DNA of 64,000 nt from Acidiferrum sp963771295 (GCA_963771295.1 CAVYTB010000005.1:868001-932000), one strand, 5' to 3'. Counted from the first letter of the stretch, positions 23,606-32,091 are shown. Made by a program: numbers and translations. Notes: generated by a model not told the origin, from the sequence alone.

Positions 23606-24718
23606 ATGCATCGGCCGCGAGGGACGGGCAACACTGCCAAGAAGCTACTTAAGCGGTCCGCCTGCCTGGTATTTTCCTTCGAGAATGAAGGTCTCCGCTG
23701 CACAAACTATCTAACCGGGATAACAGTCGCAAGTACTCCTATACTAGTCGCGGTCCTGAACCTCTTCGATCGCTGGAGGACCTCCGAAGAAATCCAGCAC
23801 CTGCTCCGCGGTTATAGTCTCACCTCCGTTCGAAGAATCCTCCGGCAACTTCTGGACCACACGTTGTTGATCGAAAAGGACTCGGCTGAGGCGAATCGCG
23901 AAGCGAGCTTGGAGTTGTGGAAGGTATGGGATCTTGAGGCGCGTTTTTTCCACTTTGCGACCAAGAATGCCTTCCGTTTACATGCGCCATTACCGGACGA
24001 AACCAAGTTTGCTCGTGCGCTGTTGCGCAAGGGTCCACAGCCGGAGCTGATCAAAGGTTACCGCAGCGCCGATCATATCGTTCTGCCAAGCCCAGGTCCT
24101 TCTCTGAACTCCGAGTTTCCACGAGTACTGCTTGGGAGGCGCACTCTTCGGCAGTTCGGCCGCGGAGGGCTTTCACTCGAACACCTTTCCGTTCTGCTGT
24201 GGCTGACATGGGGTGTGACCGGACGGCTGGCGTGGCCGGGCCTAGGAAAGCTAATATTGAAGACGAGTCCTTCCGGCGGCGCTCGTCACCCGATTGAAGC
24301 TTACTGCTGGGCGTTGCGGGTCACGGGTTTGCCACGCGGCATCTACCACTACCGCGGAGATGGGCATTGCCTTGAACGACTTCACAACGGTGCACAATCT
24401 GCTCGTGTTGTTGAGTTGTGCGCTCGTCAGGAATGGGTGCGCGACTGCGCCGCGCTTTTCGTTATGACGGGAGTGCTCCCCCGGGTGATGTGGCGTTACG
24501 GCTTTTCTCGCGCGTATCGCGCTGTTCTTTTGGAAGCGGGACATTTTTGCCAGACGTTTTGCTTGGTTGCCACCTGGTTGGAACTTGCGCCGTTCTGTAC
24601 TGCGGCTCTCGTCGATCAGGAAATCGAGACGGACCTGGGCCTCGACGGCACCAGCGAATCAGTCCTCTACGCTGCCGGCGTAGGAGTGAAAAGGCAGCAG
24701 AAGCAATCGGTGGACTAA
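23606..24718 (+). CDS. SagB/ThcOx-type nitroreductase-fold dehydrogenase with N-terminal winged-helix-like domain
   Basis: A 370-residue protein. Residues about 20-95 resemble a winged helix (VAVLNLFDRWRTSEEIQHLL, LTSVRRILRQLLDHTLL). From about 170 the FMN-dependent nitroreductase fold follows: RRTLRQFGRGGLSLEHLSVL, KTSPSGGARHPIEAYCWALR, GIYHYRGDGHCLERL, ALFVMTGVLPRVMWRY, AYRAVLLEAGHFCQTF, and a closing ESVLYAAGVG. This is the SagB/ThcOx signature; characterised members oxidise azolines to azoles in peptides. No cyclodehydratase (SagC/D, YcaO) gene is nearby, so this belongs to a stand-alone type. The gene converges on kinase 3 with a 4-base overlap. Confidence 0.87.
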   Translation: MHRPRGTGNTAKKLLKRSACLVFSFENEGLRCTNYLTGITVASTPILVAVLNLFDRWRTSEEIQHLLRGYSLTSVRRILRQLLDHTLLIEKDSAEANREASLELWKVWDLEARFFHFATKNAFRLHAPLPDETKFARALLRKGPQPELIKGYRSADHIVLPSPGPSLNSEFPRVLLGRRTLRQFGRGGLSLEHLSVLLWLTWGVTGRLAWPGLGKLILKTSPSGGARHPIEAYCWALRVTGLPRGIYHYRGDGHCLERLHNGAQSARVVELCARQEWVRDCAALFVMTGVLPRVMWRYGFSRAYRAVLLEAGHFCQTFCLVATWLELAPFCTAALVDQEIETDLGLDGTSESVLYAAGVGVKRQQKQSVD

Positions 24719-27228
24719 GAAGAAGCGGCGGGGAGTAACGGCTCTTGTGTGTCGTGTCGTGTGGCCTCCAGCCAGGTTTGTCGAGCAGATTTCAGGTAAG
24801 CCTGGAAATCTGGATCCTTTTGCAGATTCTTGTAGAGCGGATTGCGAGCGAGAAATGGGTAACTGCGAATACCGAGCTCATCTGCTCTTCGCAGCCAGCG
24901 AAGTGCTTCGCCATTCTGATGGGCAGCGGCCAGAACTTCTGCGACGTCTATACAATACCCGGCGTCGGACCAGTACACACGTTGATACTCGCCGAGCCAT
25001 GCCGATATAGAAACGGGCTTGCCTCCTAAGACGTCGAGCAGCGTTACCAGGCCTTGGACAGTTGGGTCATGAGGTGACCGCTGCAAGAGAATGCGGACGG
25101 TTTCGCCAGCTTCAGCAAGTTTGCCGCGCGCCGCCAAAATACGGGCCAGCATTACTTCGCCGAGAAGATCATTTGGATGCTGGCTGAGCGCTTCGCGGGC
25201 CTGTTTCTCGGCTCGATCTAAATCAAGTTGATACCGATAGGCGATGGCCAACTCTCGACGGACTAAGTTGGGATCCAATTCTTTGGCACGCAGAAACGCA
25301 CGTACACTCTGCTCGGGGAGCCCACGATCTATGTAATAAAAGCCGGCCGCATAGTAGGCCAGTGCGGAGCCTGGCGAGCGCGCGAAAGCTTCGCGCAGGC
25401 GGGCTTCCGTTTGACTCAATTGCCCCTCTTGAAGTGCGATGAGCGCCAGGGCCGCATAAGCCTCTCCAAGGACAGGATCCAATTCGATAGCCCGGTTGGC
25501 TTCCTCGAGCGCCATACGAAGACTTGTTGGAGCGTCCGAGTATCCCCAGAATACGGCAACCCAGTGCAGTTTAGCTAAGCTCACTAAAGCCAGTGTGAAG
25601 CGCGGGTCAAGCTCTAGCGCTTCGTTTAGCCGTTGTTCAGCGCGCGCGAGTTGTTCCGCACTCGGGCTTCTCCAGAACACATCCATCTCGTAGTTGCTGC
25701 GAAGATAAGCTTGAAACGCATCTGCTTGTTGCGTGGGAGGACTGATAAAGCGAGCCCGTTGTTCCGTGTCGGCAGAGGCCTTAAGTGAATCCACGATCTC
25801 ACCGGCCATCAAGTGTTCAACTTCAATCGCCTCGGTAAAACGCCGCGTGTAGGCATTTCCGGCGATCTGCACATTCCTTCGAACGTCGAGAAGTTCAAAA
25901 CTGAAACTCAGAATTCCACCTTCGATCTGGTAGCTGCCGCTCAACACCACATCCACTCTCATTCCTCGGCCCAGTCCAAGGGGATCGAGCTTCGGGTCCG
26001 CGAGATTGACTGTCGCCGGAGGCGGGTGCACTTCGAGCAGCCGCGCGTTAGTCAATTTCGCACTAAGGACATCGGCGAGGCCGGCACCAAAATAATCGTA
26101 TTCTCCAGAACCACCGATTCTCCGAAAAGGCAGGATCGCGATCGAGTGGATGCTGTTCACATTTGCTACAGCTGAAGCCTCGGCGGTTGGTTGGCGTTGC
26201 CGGTGAATCCACCAGATTCCCGTGGCAACCGCCAAGATCAAAATGACCAGCACAGCGAGCCCCGCTCGAAGCAGCTTCACGTCGTGCCTGATCTTCGGCT
26301 CGATGGGCATCGGTCCGGTGATCCCGCCCGTAGCCGCGGTGCGGGCTGCTTCCGTGTCGCGTTTCAGACGCTGCAAATCGGTGCGAATGTCCGCGGCATT
26401 TTGGTAGCGCAGGTTACGGTCCTTTTCGAGAGCCTTGTTTACAGTCTCTTCGAGCTTCACAGGAAGATCAGGATTCAGTTGAATGGGAGATACCGGGATC
26501 CGGTTGAGGATGTCATCGAAGATCACGCCAGAACTTCCACCACGGAAAGGTGCAGTACCAGCCGCCATTTCGTAGAGTACAACACCGAAAGAGAAAAGAT
26601 CCGTGCGAGCATCGAGCTCTTTACCGCGGACCTGCTCAGGCGACATGTAGGCTACCGTGCCCAAGGCCATTCCCGGGAAGGTGAGATGTTCTGGGTCGTC
26701 AGACAATGTCGGCCCAGTGTATGCATCGGCAGGATCCGAGGTGGTGATTTTGGCGAGGCCGAAATCCAGAATCTTGGCATGACCACGCTTAGTTACGAAA
26801 ATGTTCGCTGGTTTGATGTCGCGGTGGATAATGCCTTGGGCATGTGCCGCAGCAAGCGCATCGGTAATCTCGATTCCTAAGTCTGCAACCTCCTCGACCG
26901 GCAACGCTTTGCCGGAAATGCGGTGCTTTAGCGTCTGGCCATCGAGAAACTCCATGACAATGAATTGCTGGCCATCTTGCTCTCCAATGTCGTAAACGGT
27001 GCAGATGTTGGGATGATTCAAGGCTGAGGCGGCGCGAGCCTCGCGCTTGAATCGTTCCAGCGCATGCGAATCGTGCGCAAGATCTTCGGGCAGGAATTTC
27101 AGCGCGACGAAGCGGCCGAGTCTGATGTCCTCGGCCTTGTAGACCACACCCATACCGCCGCCACCGAGCTTTTCTACGATACGGTAGTGCGAGATGGTTT
27201 GACCGATGAGCGAGTCAGTGCCTGGCAT
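24715..27228 (-). CDS. receptor-type Ser/Thr protein kinase with TolB-like and TPR domains (kinase 3)
   Basis: ATG 27228 gives 837 residues. Kinase domain: LGGGGMGVVY (21-30), VALK (Lys44), HRDIKPAN (135-142), DFG (155-157), MSPEQVRGKE. A membrane helix lies at about 320-341 (LLRAGLAVLVILILAVATGI). Next comes a TolB/FlgO-like N-domain (SIAILPFRRIGGSGEYDYFG, LADVLSAKLTNARLLEV), then TPR-like repeats (LAKLHWVAVFWGYSDA, AYAALALIALQEGQLSQTEA, LLGEVMLARILAARGKLAEA). Its domain order follows kinase 1 rather than kinase 2. It presumably couples an envelope signal to cytoplasmic phosphorylation. The start is leaderless, like the others. Confidence 0.93.
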   Translation of the reverse strand: MPGTDSLIGQTISHYRIVEKLGGGGMGVVYKAEDIRLGRFVALKFLPEDLAHDSHALERFKREARAASALNHPNICTVYDIGEQDGQQFIVMEFLDGQTLKHRISGKALPVEEVADLGIEITDALAAAHAQGIIHRDIKPANIFVTKRGHAKILDFGLAKITTSDPADAYTGPTLSDDPEHLTFPGMALGTVAYMSPEQVRGKELDARTDLFSFGVVLYEMAAGTAPFRGGSSGVIFDDILNRIPVSPIQLNPDLPVKLEETVNKALEKDRNLRYQNAADIRTDLQRLKRDTEAARTAATGGITGPMPIEPKIRHDVKLLRAGLAVLVILILAVATGIWWIHRQRQPTAEASAVANVNSIHSIAILPFRRIGGSGEYDYFGAGLADVLSAKLTNARLLEVHPPPATVNLADPKLDPLGLGRGMRVDVVLSGSYQIEGGILSFSFELLDVRRNVQIAGNAYTRRFTEAIEVEHLMAGEIVDSLKASADTEQRARFISPPTQQADAFQAYLRSNYEMDVFWRSPSAEQLARAEQRLNEALELDPRFTLALVSLAKLHWVAVFWGYSDAPTSLRMALEEANRAIELDPVLGEAYAALALIALQEGQLSQTEARLREAFARSPGSALAYYAAGFYYIDRGLPEQSVRAFLRAKELDPNLVRRELAIAYRYQLDLDRAEKQAREALSQHPNDLLGEVMLARILAARGKLAEAGETVRILLQRSPHDPTVQGLVTLLDVLGGKPVSISAWLGEYQRVYWSDAGYCIDVAEVLAAAHQNGEALRWLRRADELGIRSYPFLARNPLYKNLQKDPDFQAYLKSARQTWLEATRHDTQEPLLPAASS

Positions 27229-27237
27229 TTGCCGCAC

Positions 27238-27266
27238 ATGTTAGGTTGCCCAAGAGGGCAAGTCAA
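27238..27266 (-). promoter_or_regulatory. promoter of kinase 3 (leaderless design)
   Basis: TTGACT (27261-27266), 17-base spacer, TAACAT (27238-27243) on the minus strand, nine bases before ATG 27228; no ribosome-binding site between. Confidence 0.72.
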
Positions 27267-27301
27267 CGAACATAAACTTCTCGTGTGCCTGAACTGAAGC
27301 C

Positions 27302-27412
27302 GCAATCATTTTGTCCTTTGGTAGCCCAACTGAGGGACTGAAAATCGTCGTTTGTCCCGACGTTTGGTGTCTCTTGCAAGGCATTTAGATTTTGCATTCT
27401 TCGGTTAGCTAC
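27302..27412 (+). repeat. kinase-upstream repeat, copy 2 (degenerate)
   Basis: Shares CATTTTGTCCTTTGGTAGCC, CAACTGAGGGACTGAAAATC, AAGGCATTTAGATTT and GCATTCTTCGG with copy 1 in the same order, but one GTAGCCCAA unit is missing and the anticodon-arm-like hairpin has decayed (TTCGGTTAGCTACC). Confidence 0.6.
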
Positions 27413-27542
27413 CCAGCTCGCTCATCTACTTGTTCCCAGTTGTGCCCGCGTTTCTGTGCCTGATCATACCAGGGAATATCCGATGGTCGCTTTCTGTTGG
27501 GCCCTTTAGAAAGCTGGCACGTTCGAGCCAGTCGGTCCTGAC

Positions 27543-30267
27543 TTACTGGGTCCCGCCATCCAAATCAAAATTCTCGACTAGCATCACGTTGCTGCCACCT
27601 CGTCCATTTGGTGCATACAACAACCAGCGCTCATCGGGCGAAAGGCTGAACCCTTGGTAAACTCCCTGTTTGAGAGTGGCAACTTCCTTCGTCTTGTTGT
27701 CTGCGAAGCTCACGAATTGAACTAGTTTGGTATCGGAACGCGTGTCCGGCTGGCTCATGTAGTAGAGTCCGCGCCCTGTCACTGCAAAATTGGAAATGAC
27801 AATCCCCTCCGCAATCTTGGTTGGTTCGCCTCCCTCCACGGGCATCTTCCAGAGGCTTCCGATTGGGGCCCTGACCTGAGTGTAATAGAGGTATTTACCG
27901 TCAACCGTTTCGACGCAAGCGAAGCCCCCGTACTTCGTTATTTGCACGGGATCTCCACCCTGCGAAGGCATTTTCCAGATTTGATCCGTCCCGCTGCGGT
28001 TCGACGAAAAATAGATCCAACGACCGTCTCTCGACCAGACCGGGAAAAAATTGTCCCACGCGTCGTTCGTCAACCGCCGCAATCCTCCCCTTTCTGAATT
28101 CATACTAGATCTGTCCCCTTTCTTTCGGCCTCGAGTAAAAAACGATTTGCCGCCCGTCGGGCGACCAGTGGGGCAGACCTGTTGCCGGATTCCCGAAGGA
28201 TGTAAGCATTGAACAATCTGCACCACTGCTTTGACACGTCCAGATTTCCAGGCTGCCCGAGCGCCAGGACTCAAATGCGATCTTCTTCCCATCCGGCGAA
28301 TACTGAGGCGCGAACTCATCGCTCGTCGAGGGAATCAAATCTTCCGCATCACTAGCACCACTGTTTTTCTCACCTCTCTTGCTTCTTTCGTCCAGTCCCA
28401 GTCGCCAGATATTCAGCGGTCCTCCATACGGCTTCACAAACGCCATACGCTTTCCCATCCTGGCGATCACTGGCCATGTGGCTCCATTTCCGAACGATCC
28501 GATCTTTTGTGGCTGGCTTTCGATGCTCCCAGATCTTGAAACCGTGACTTTCCATAACTCATCCCCCTGTGAAAGAACGATGTTGCGTCCTTCTGACGTC
28601 CAGGCGACCCCAGCAGTTGTCCAATTGAAATGGCTGATCCGCTCTGGCTCACTCGCAGACGAATAGTCCTTCTTTAGTTTCACCATGTACAAATCAGCTG
28701 GGCCTACCCCAGTCATCCGCGAGAACACCAGTTGCGAACCATCTGGCGACACGGCGGGTGAGCTATCGCCAAGCGTTCCCGCCGGAGCGGTCGTTATTTG
28801 CCGCGTTTCCCCGCCGTCGACTTGTACCATGAACAAATTCGTCGAATGTTCAGGTGCGTCCTTATTCGAGTAGATGATCCACTTGCTGTCCGGCAACCAC
28901 GCCAGATACGGGCCCGGAAGCCACTCACTTTCCGGGACGAACACTTCAAGAAGCTTGCGCTCCACTCCTCCCAGTGCCGGGATCAGATAGACGCCGAATT
29001 TTCCCGATCCAAAATCGCGCAGGAATGCGATCGTTTGTCCGTCCGGTGACCACGCGGGCCGAGAATCTTGTGCTAAGTCATTTGTAAGCCGCAAGGGTGG
29101 CCCTGGACCAATCAACTTCACATAGATATGGCTGACGTCCTGTTTCTCTCCGTTCCATGAATACGCAATCTGATTTCCATCGGGCGAAAACGAAGGCGCA
29201 GTCTCATCACCGACGTTGCTGGTTAGGCTAACTACTTTGACCGCAGGTGGAAGCTTTCTCATTCGCGGCAGCAAAAACCATATCGTCGCAGAGGCGATTA
29301 CGCCGATGACTACTGCTACCAGCCACCATTTCCGTTTCGATGCTGAGGTTGGGTTGGCTACTAGGGTGCCAGTGGCGAGCCGTCCCGATTCCGACTCCTC
29401 TTTCAACTCCTGCAGAGCCACTTTCAGATCTGCCATACTGCGTAATCGCCGCTCCGGATCCTTCCGCAGACATCGCGCGACGAGTCTCTCTAACTCTGGC
29501 GGTATGCCTTCCACGGATTCATGCAATGGCGGAGGTTCCTCACGCAAAACTTTGGCCACCGTGCGCATCTGATTCTCGCCTTGGAAAGCTCTCCGGCCTG
29601 ACAACATCTCGTACAGCACGACCCCGAACGAGAAAATATCCGAGCGTGCATCCGTGGACTTGCCTTCGGCCTGTTCCGGCGACATATAGCCCGCTGTCCC
29701 CAAGATGACACCCTCTTCTGTCCGGGGTGGGCTGTAGTGTTTCGTGCTCCGCGTCTCAATGGAGTCCTCGCTGTTCGTCTCCGTCAATTTCGCAAGCCCG
29801 AAATCCAGGACTTTCACCAGACCATCCTGGGTAACCATGATGTTCGACGGCTTCAAATCCCTGTGCACAATGCCTGCGGCATGAGCTTTGGCCAATGCAT
29901 CCGCGATTTGCGTCGCGATCTTCAGAGCGTCATGGAGTCCTACCCCTTTCCGTGCTATCACCTGACTCAACGTCCGTCCAGACACGTATTCCATTGCTAG
30001 GAACGGTTTCCCATTCGCTTCGGTCACGTCGTAGATGTGAATGATGTTGGGGTGGTTCAGTGCCGATGCTGACTTCGCCTCTTGCACGAACCTCTGCCGG
30101 CGAGTCTCATCCGCCAGCTTTTCCGACGGCAAGAGCTTGAGGGCAACGAATCGGTCCAGATGAAGATCATGGGCTTTGTACACCACGCCCATTCCACCTT
30201 CCCCGACCTTTTCAAGGATGCGGTAGTGCGAGATGGTCTGGCCGATGAGTGATGAAGAGTCCGCCAT
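27543..30267 (-). pseudogene. receptor-type Ser/Thr kinase with WD40/TolB propeller (kinase 4), split by a frameshift
   Basis: The first frame (ATG 30267 to TAG at 28105) encodes a kinase domain: VGEGGMGVVY (21-30), VALK (Lys44), HRDLKPSN (135-142), DFG (155-157), MSPEQAEGK. A membrane helix follows at about 314-333, then most of a propeller (PSFSPDGNQIAYSWN, PAWSPDGQTIAFLRD, QYSPDGKKIAFESW). It stops after PDGRQIVFYSRPKERGQI. The neighbouring frame continues at once with MNSERGGLRRLTNDAWDNFF and PVWSRDGRWIYFSSNRSG down to 27543, so a one-base loss or two-base gain near 28100-28110 splits the gene. The kinase half would still be made, with a shortened propeller. Confidence 0.85.
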
Positions 30268-30276
30268 TTGGCGCAC

Positions 30277-30305
30277 ATATTAGGTTGAGGCAGGAGGCAA
30301 GTCAA
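30277..30305 (-). promoter_or_regulatory. promoter of kinase 4 (leaderless design)
   Basis: TTGACT (30300-30305), 17-base spacer identical to that of kinase 2, TAATAT (30277-30282), then nine bases to ATG 30267. An in-frame GTG directly after the -10 box cannot be used if transcription starts at the normal distance. Confidence 0.78.
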
Positions 30306-30323
30306 CGAACACAAACCTCTCAC

Positions 30324-30472
30324 CAATCATTTTGTCTTTTGGTAGCCCAAGTAGCCCAACTGAGGGACTGAAAATCAGCGTCTTTCCCGGTAAGCGACAC
30401 CAAACAAGGCATTTAGAATTTGAATTCTTCGGCTGTTAACCGAAGGGTTGCCAATTCGAATCCCCGGCATGG
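30324..30472 (+). repeat. kinase-upstream repeat with tRNA-like pieces, copy 3
   Basis: Same order of blocks as copy 1. The CTTCGG-CTGTTAA-CCGAAG arm is intact at 30427-30445. It is followed by GGTTGCC and AATTCGAATCCCCGGC, which resembles a tRNA T-arm with the TTCGAAT loop. It is immediately followed by mini-gene copy E. Confidence 0.6.
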
Positions 30473-30494
30473 CGTGGAATAGAATGCCGCAACC

Positions 30495-30665
30495 ATTGCC
30501 GAATACAGAGTCGGAGACCGCGTCCTTGTCAAACAATCGGGCGGCAAAATCGTGGAAGCGACCGTCAAGGCCATCGTGGATACAGCCGATGGTTTGCGGT
30601 TGCATGTGTCGTTCGGAGAAGAAACAGCAAAGATATTTCTGTGGCAAATCGTCAAGGAGGATTGA
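30495..30665 (+). CDS. SH3/KOW-like mini-protein, copy E (ATT in place of the start codon)
   Basis: An intact 56-codon frame encodes AEYRVGDRVLVKQSGGKIVE, then ATVKAIVDTADGLRL, HVSFGEETAKIFLWQIVKED and TGA. It matches the family from start to end, but the start position reads ATT where copies A, C and D have ATG. ATT is a known but rare initiator (for example infC). An out-of-frame ATG lies just upstream at 30484. Either the gene is silenced by a start-codon mutation or it is translated weakly. The next gene starts 34 bases downstream. Confidence 0.55.
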   Translation: MAEYRVGDRVLVKQSGGKIVEATVKAIVDTADGLRLHVSFGEETAKIFLWQIVKED

Positions 30666-30699
30666 ATTCATTCTGATGTAGAATGTGCGCGGAGGACTC

Positions 30700-30888
30700 A
30701 TGAACATTCTGCAGGCGTTGAAGAAAGAGCAGAGCAACTTGGCGAAGAAGTTGGCGGGAATCACTGGCGCGATCGAAGCCTTGGTCGGCAAACAAGCGAA
30801 ACCAAAAAGGAAGATGAGTGCCGAGGCCAGGAGAAAGATTTCAGCGACACAGAAGGCGAATTGGCGAAAAAAGAGGGCAGGCAAATGA
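30700..30888 (+). CDS. small basic protein, 62 aa
   Basis: ATG 30700 follows GGAGGA directly. The product has an N-terminal helix (MNILQALKKEQSNLAKKLAG, ITGAIEALVG), a basic linker, and a C-terminal MSAEARRKISATQKANWRKK segment. That last segment is a recurring motif in small acidobacterial proteins and resembles the helix-turn-helix-like NUMOD/ARKxIS-type DNA-contacting segments. Very high Lys/Arg content suggests nucleic-acid binding; this is inference. It lies 34 bases after mini-gene copy E. Confidence 0.75.
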   Translation: MNILQALKKEQSNLAKKLAGITGAIEALVGKQAKPKRKMSAEARRKISATQKANWRKKRAGK

Positions 30889-31107
30889 ACAGCTACTGGG
30901 TCCAAAATGGGTCCGACTTCCATAATTGTGTGAACTGTGCTGGTTCTATTACCTTTAGTTTTCAGTAACTTACATGCTGTCAACACGCATAGGCGGGAAG
31001 ACCTGGCCCGCCTCCCTTCTCATTTTCATCCCGCCGCAATTCACCGGAAAATTTGCCTGAACGCCGCGATTCAGTTATCGTGCATCCGCATTTCGGAGAC
31101 GCCTCTC

Positions 31108-31695
31108 GTGAAGGAAAGTTGTGCGTGGAAGTTATTGTTCGTCGCTCTGTTCTTGTTCACCGCATCCCGCGCCTTTGCCCAAGCTGGCCCGGAAGGCGCT
31201 AGCAGCGAATGGCAGGTCTGGACCGGCGGAGGCCACGGCATCAACGGCAGCACCTCAGAGACCGGCGTGTGGAACTTGGGTCTGCGTTACGGCATTGTGA
31301 TCACTTCGCCCCACGGCCCGGGATTCATGAAAGGCCAATTGGAGTACGCCCTGGACGTCATTCCCGCCTGGGTCATCGTGCAAAAGACGAACACTGCCTA
31401 CGGTGGCGGCATCAATCCCTTCGCCTTCAAATGGATTTTGACTTCGCCGAAAAAGGTTAAGCCTTATTTCGAAATTGAAGGTGGCACTCTCTTCACCAAC
31501 ACCAAAGTCCCTGAGGGCACTTCGCAGATCAACTTCACCACCAGCGGCGCGTTTGGCGCTCACTTCCTCGGTGAAAAACACAACTTCACCGCCGAAGTCC
31601 GCTTCATGCACATTTCCAACGCTGGTATGACCAAGCCCAATCCCGGAATCAACACCATGCAGGTCCGCATCGGCTTCGGCTCCTTCCGCAAGTAA
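31108..31695 (+). CDS. PagL-like outer-membrane lipid A 3-O-deacylase / acyloxyacyl hydrolase family protein
   Basis: GTG 31108, with CGGAG seven bases upstream, gives 195 residues; the longer upstream frame lacks features. Residues 1-25 are a signal peptide ending AFAQ. The rest alternates beta strands typical of an 8-stranded barrel (VWNLGLRYGIVI, KPYFEIEGGTLF, FTAEVRFMHISNAG) and ends MQVRIGFGSF, with a near-terminal aromatic typical of outer-membrane proteins. The HxS pair of PagL is present (His168, Ser170 in MHISNAGMTKPNPGIN). The position of the catalytic Glu, 14 residues after the His, is Asn182, so activity on lipid A is uncertain. Confidence 0.8.
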   Translation: MKESCAWKLLFVALFLFTASRAFAQAGPEGASSEWQVWTGGGHGINGSTSETGVWNLGLRYGIVITSPHGPGFMKGQLEYALDVIPAWVIVQKTNTAYGGGINPFAFKWILTSPKKVKPYFEIEGGTLFTNTKVPEGTSQINFTTSGAFGAHFLGEKHNFTAEVRFMHISNAGMTKPNPGINTMQVRIGFGSFRK

Positions 31696-31774
31696 CCAGG
31701 AGCGCCCCGGGTGTCTATCCGAGGCCGTCCGCCAACAAAAATGCTTGTCTCCCGATCGACGAATGTCGCCTTTT

Positions 31775-31824
31775 CTTTGACCTTTGACTTTTGACTTTTG
31801 ACTTTTGACTTTCAACTTTCAACT
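31775..31824 (+). repeat. tandem heptanucleotide repeat (TTTTGAC-type)
   Basis: About seven units of CTTTTGA, drifting to CTTTCAA at the 3' end, lie between the PagL-like gene and the truncated TMEM175 gene. Units are 7 bases and contiguous, so it is not a CRISPR. Similar TTTCCAA-type units occur at 42256-42300. Confidence 0.8.
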
Positions 31825-31881
31825 CCCCCCTTGCAAATCCTCCTTCAAATGTGGAAAGTTACCCTCCCCCGCTCTAACAAA

Positions 31882-32091
31882 ATGATCACTTCCTACAATC
31901 GCATCGCCGGCCAAAGCGTCGAGCGCCTTGCGGCTCTCAGCGACGGCATCTTCGGCGTCGCCATGACACTTCTCGCCATCGAACTGCACGTCCCAGCGCG
32001 GGAACTGATTCATCACGAGCGCGAACTCCGCCAAGCCCTGCTCGCGATCTCGCCGGAGCTCCTGGTCTACCTCATGAGTTTTCTGACTCCG
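31882..32091 (+). pseudogene. TMEM175/DUF1211-type potassium channel, N-terminal fragment
   Basis: ATG 31882 (an in-frame ATG at 31849 is also possible) encodes MITSYNRIAGQSVERLAALS then DGIFGVAMTLLAIELHVPAR and LLVYLMSFLT. This is the first transmembrane repeat of TMEM175/DUF1211 proteins, including the R-x-x-x-x-SDGIF/V-x-x-x-x-T selectivity-filter motif. After SFLT the family sequence stops abruptly near 32091, and the bases become the reverse complement of the M56 gene. The second half of the channel is missing, so it cannot form the normal pore. Confidence 0.8.

Noticed and set aside
31775..31824. possible CRISPR array
   Set aside because: Units are seven bases and contiguous, with no spacers; a simple tandem repeat.
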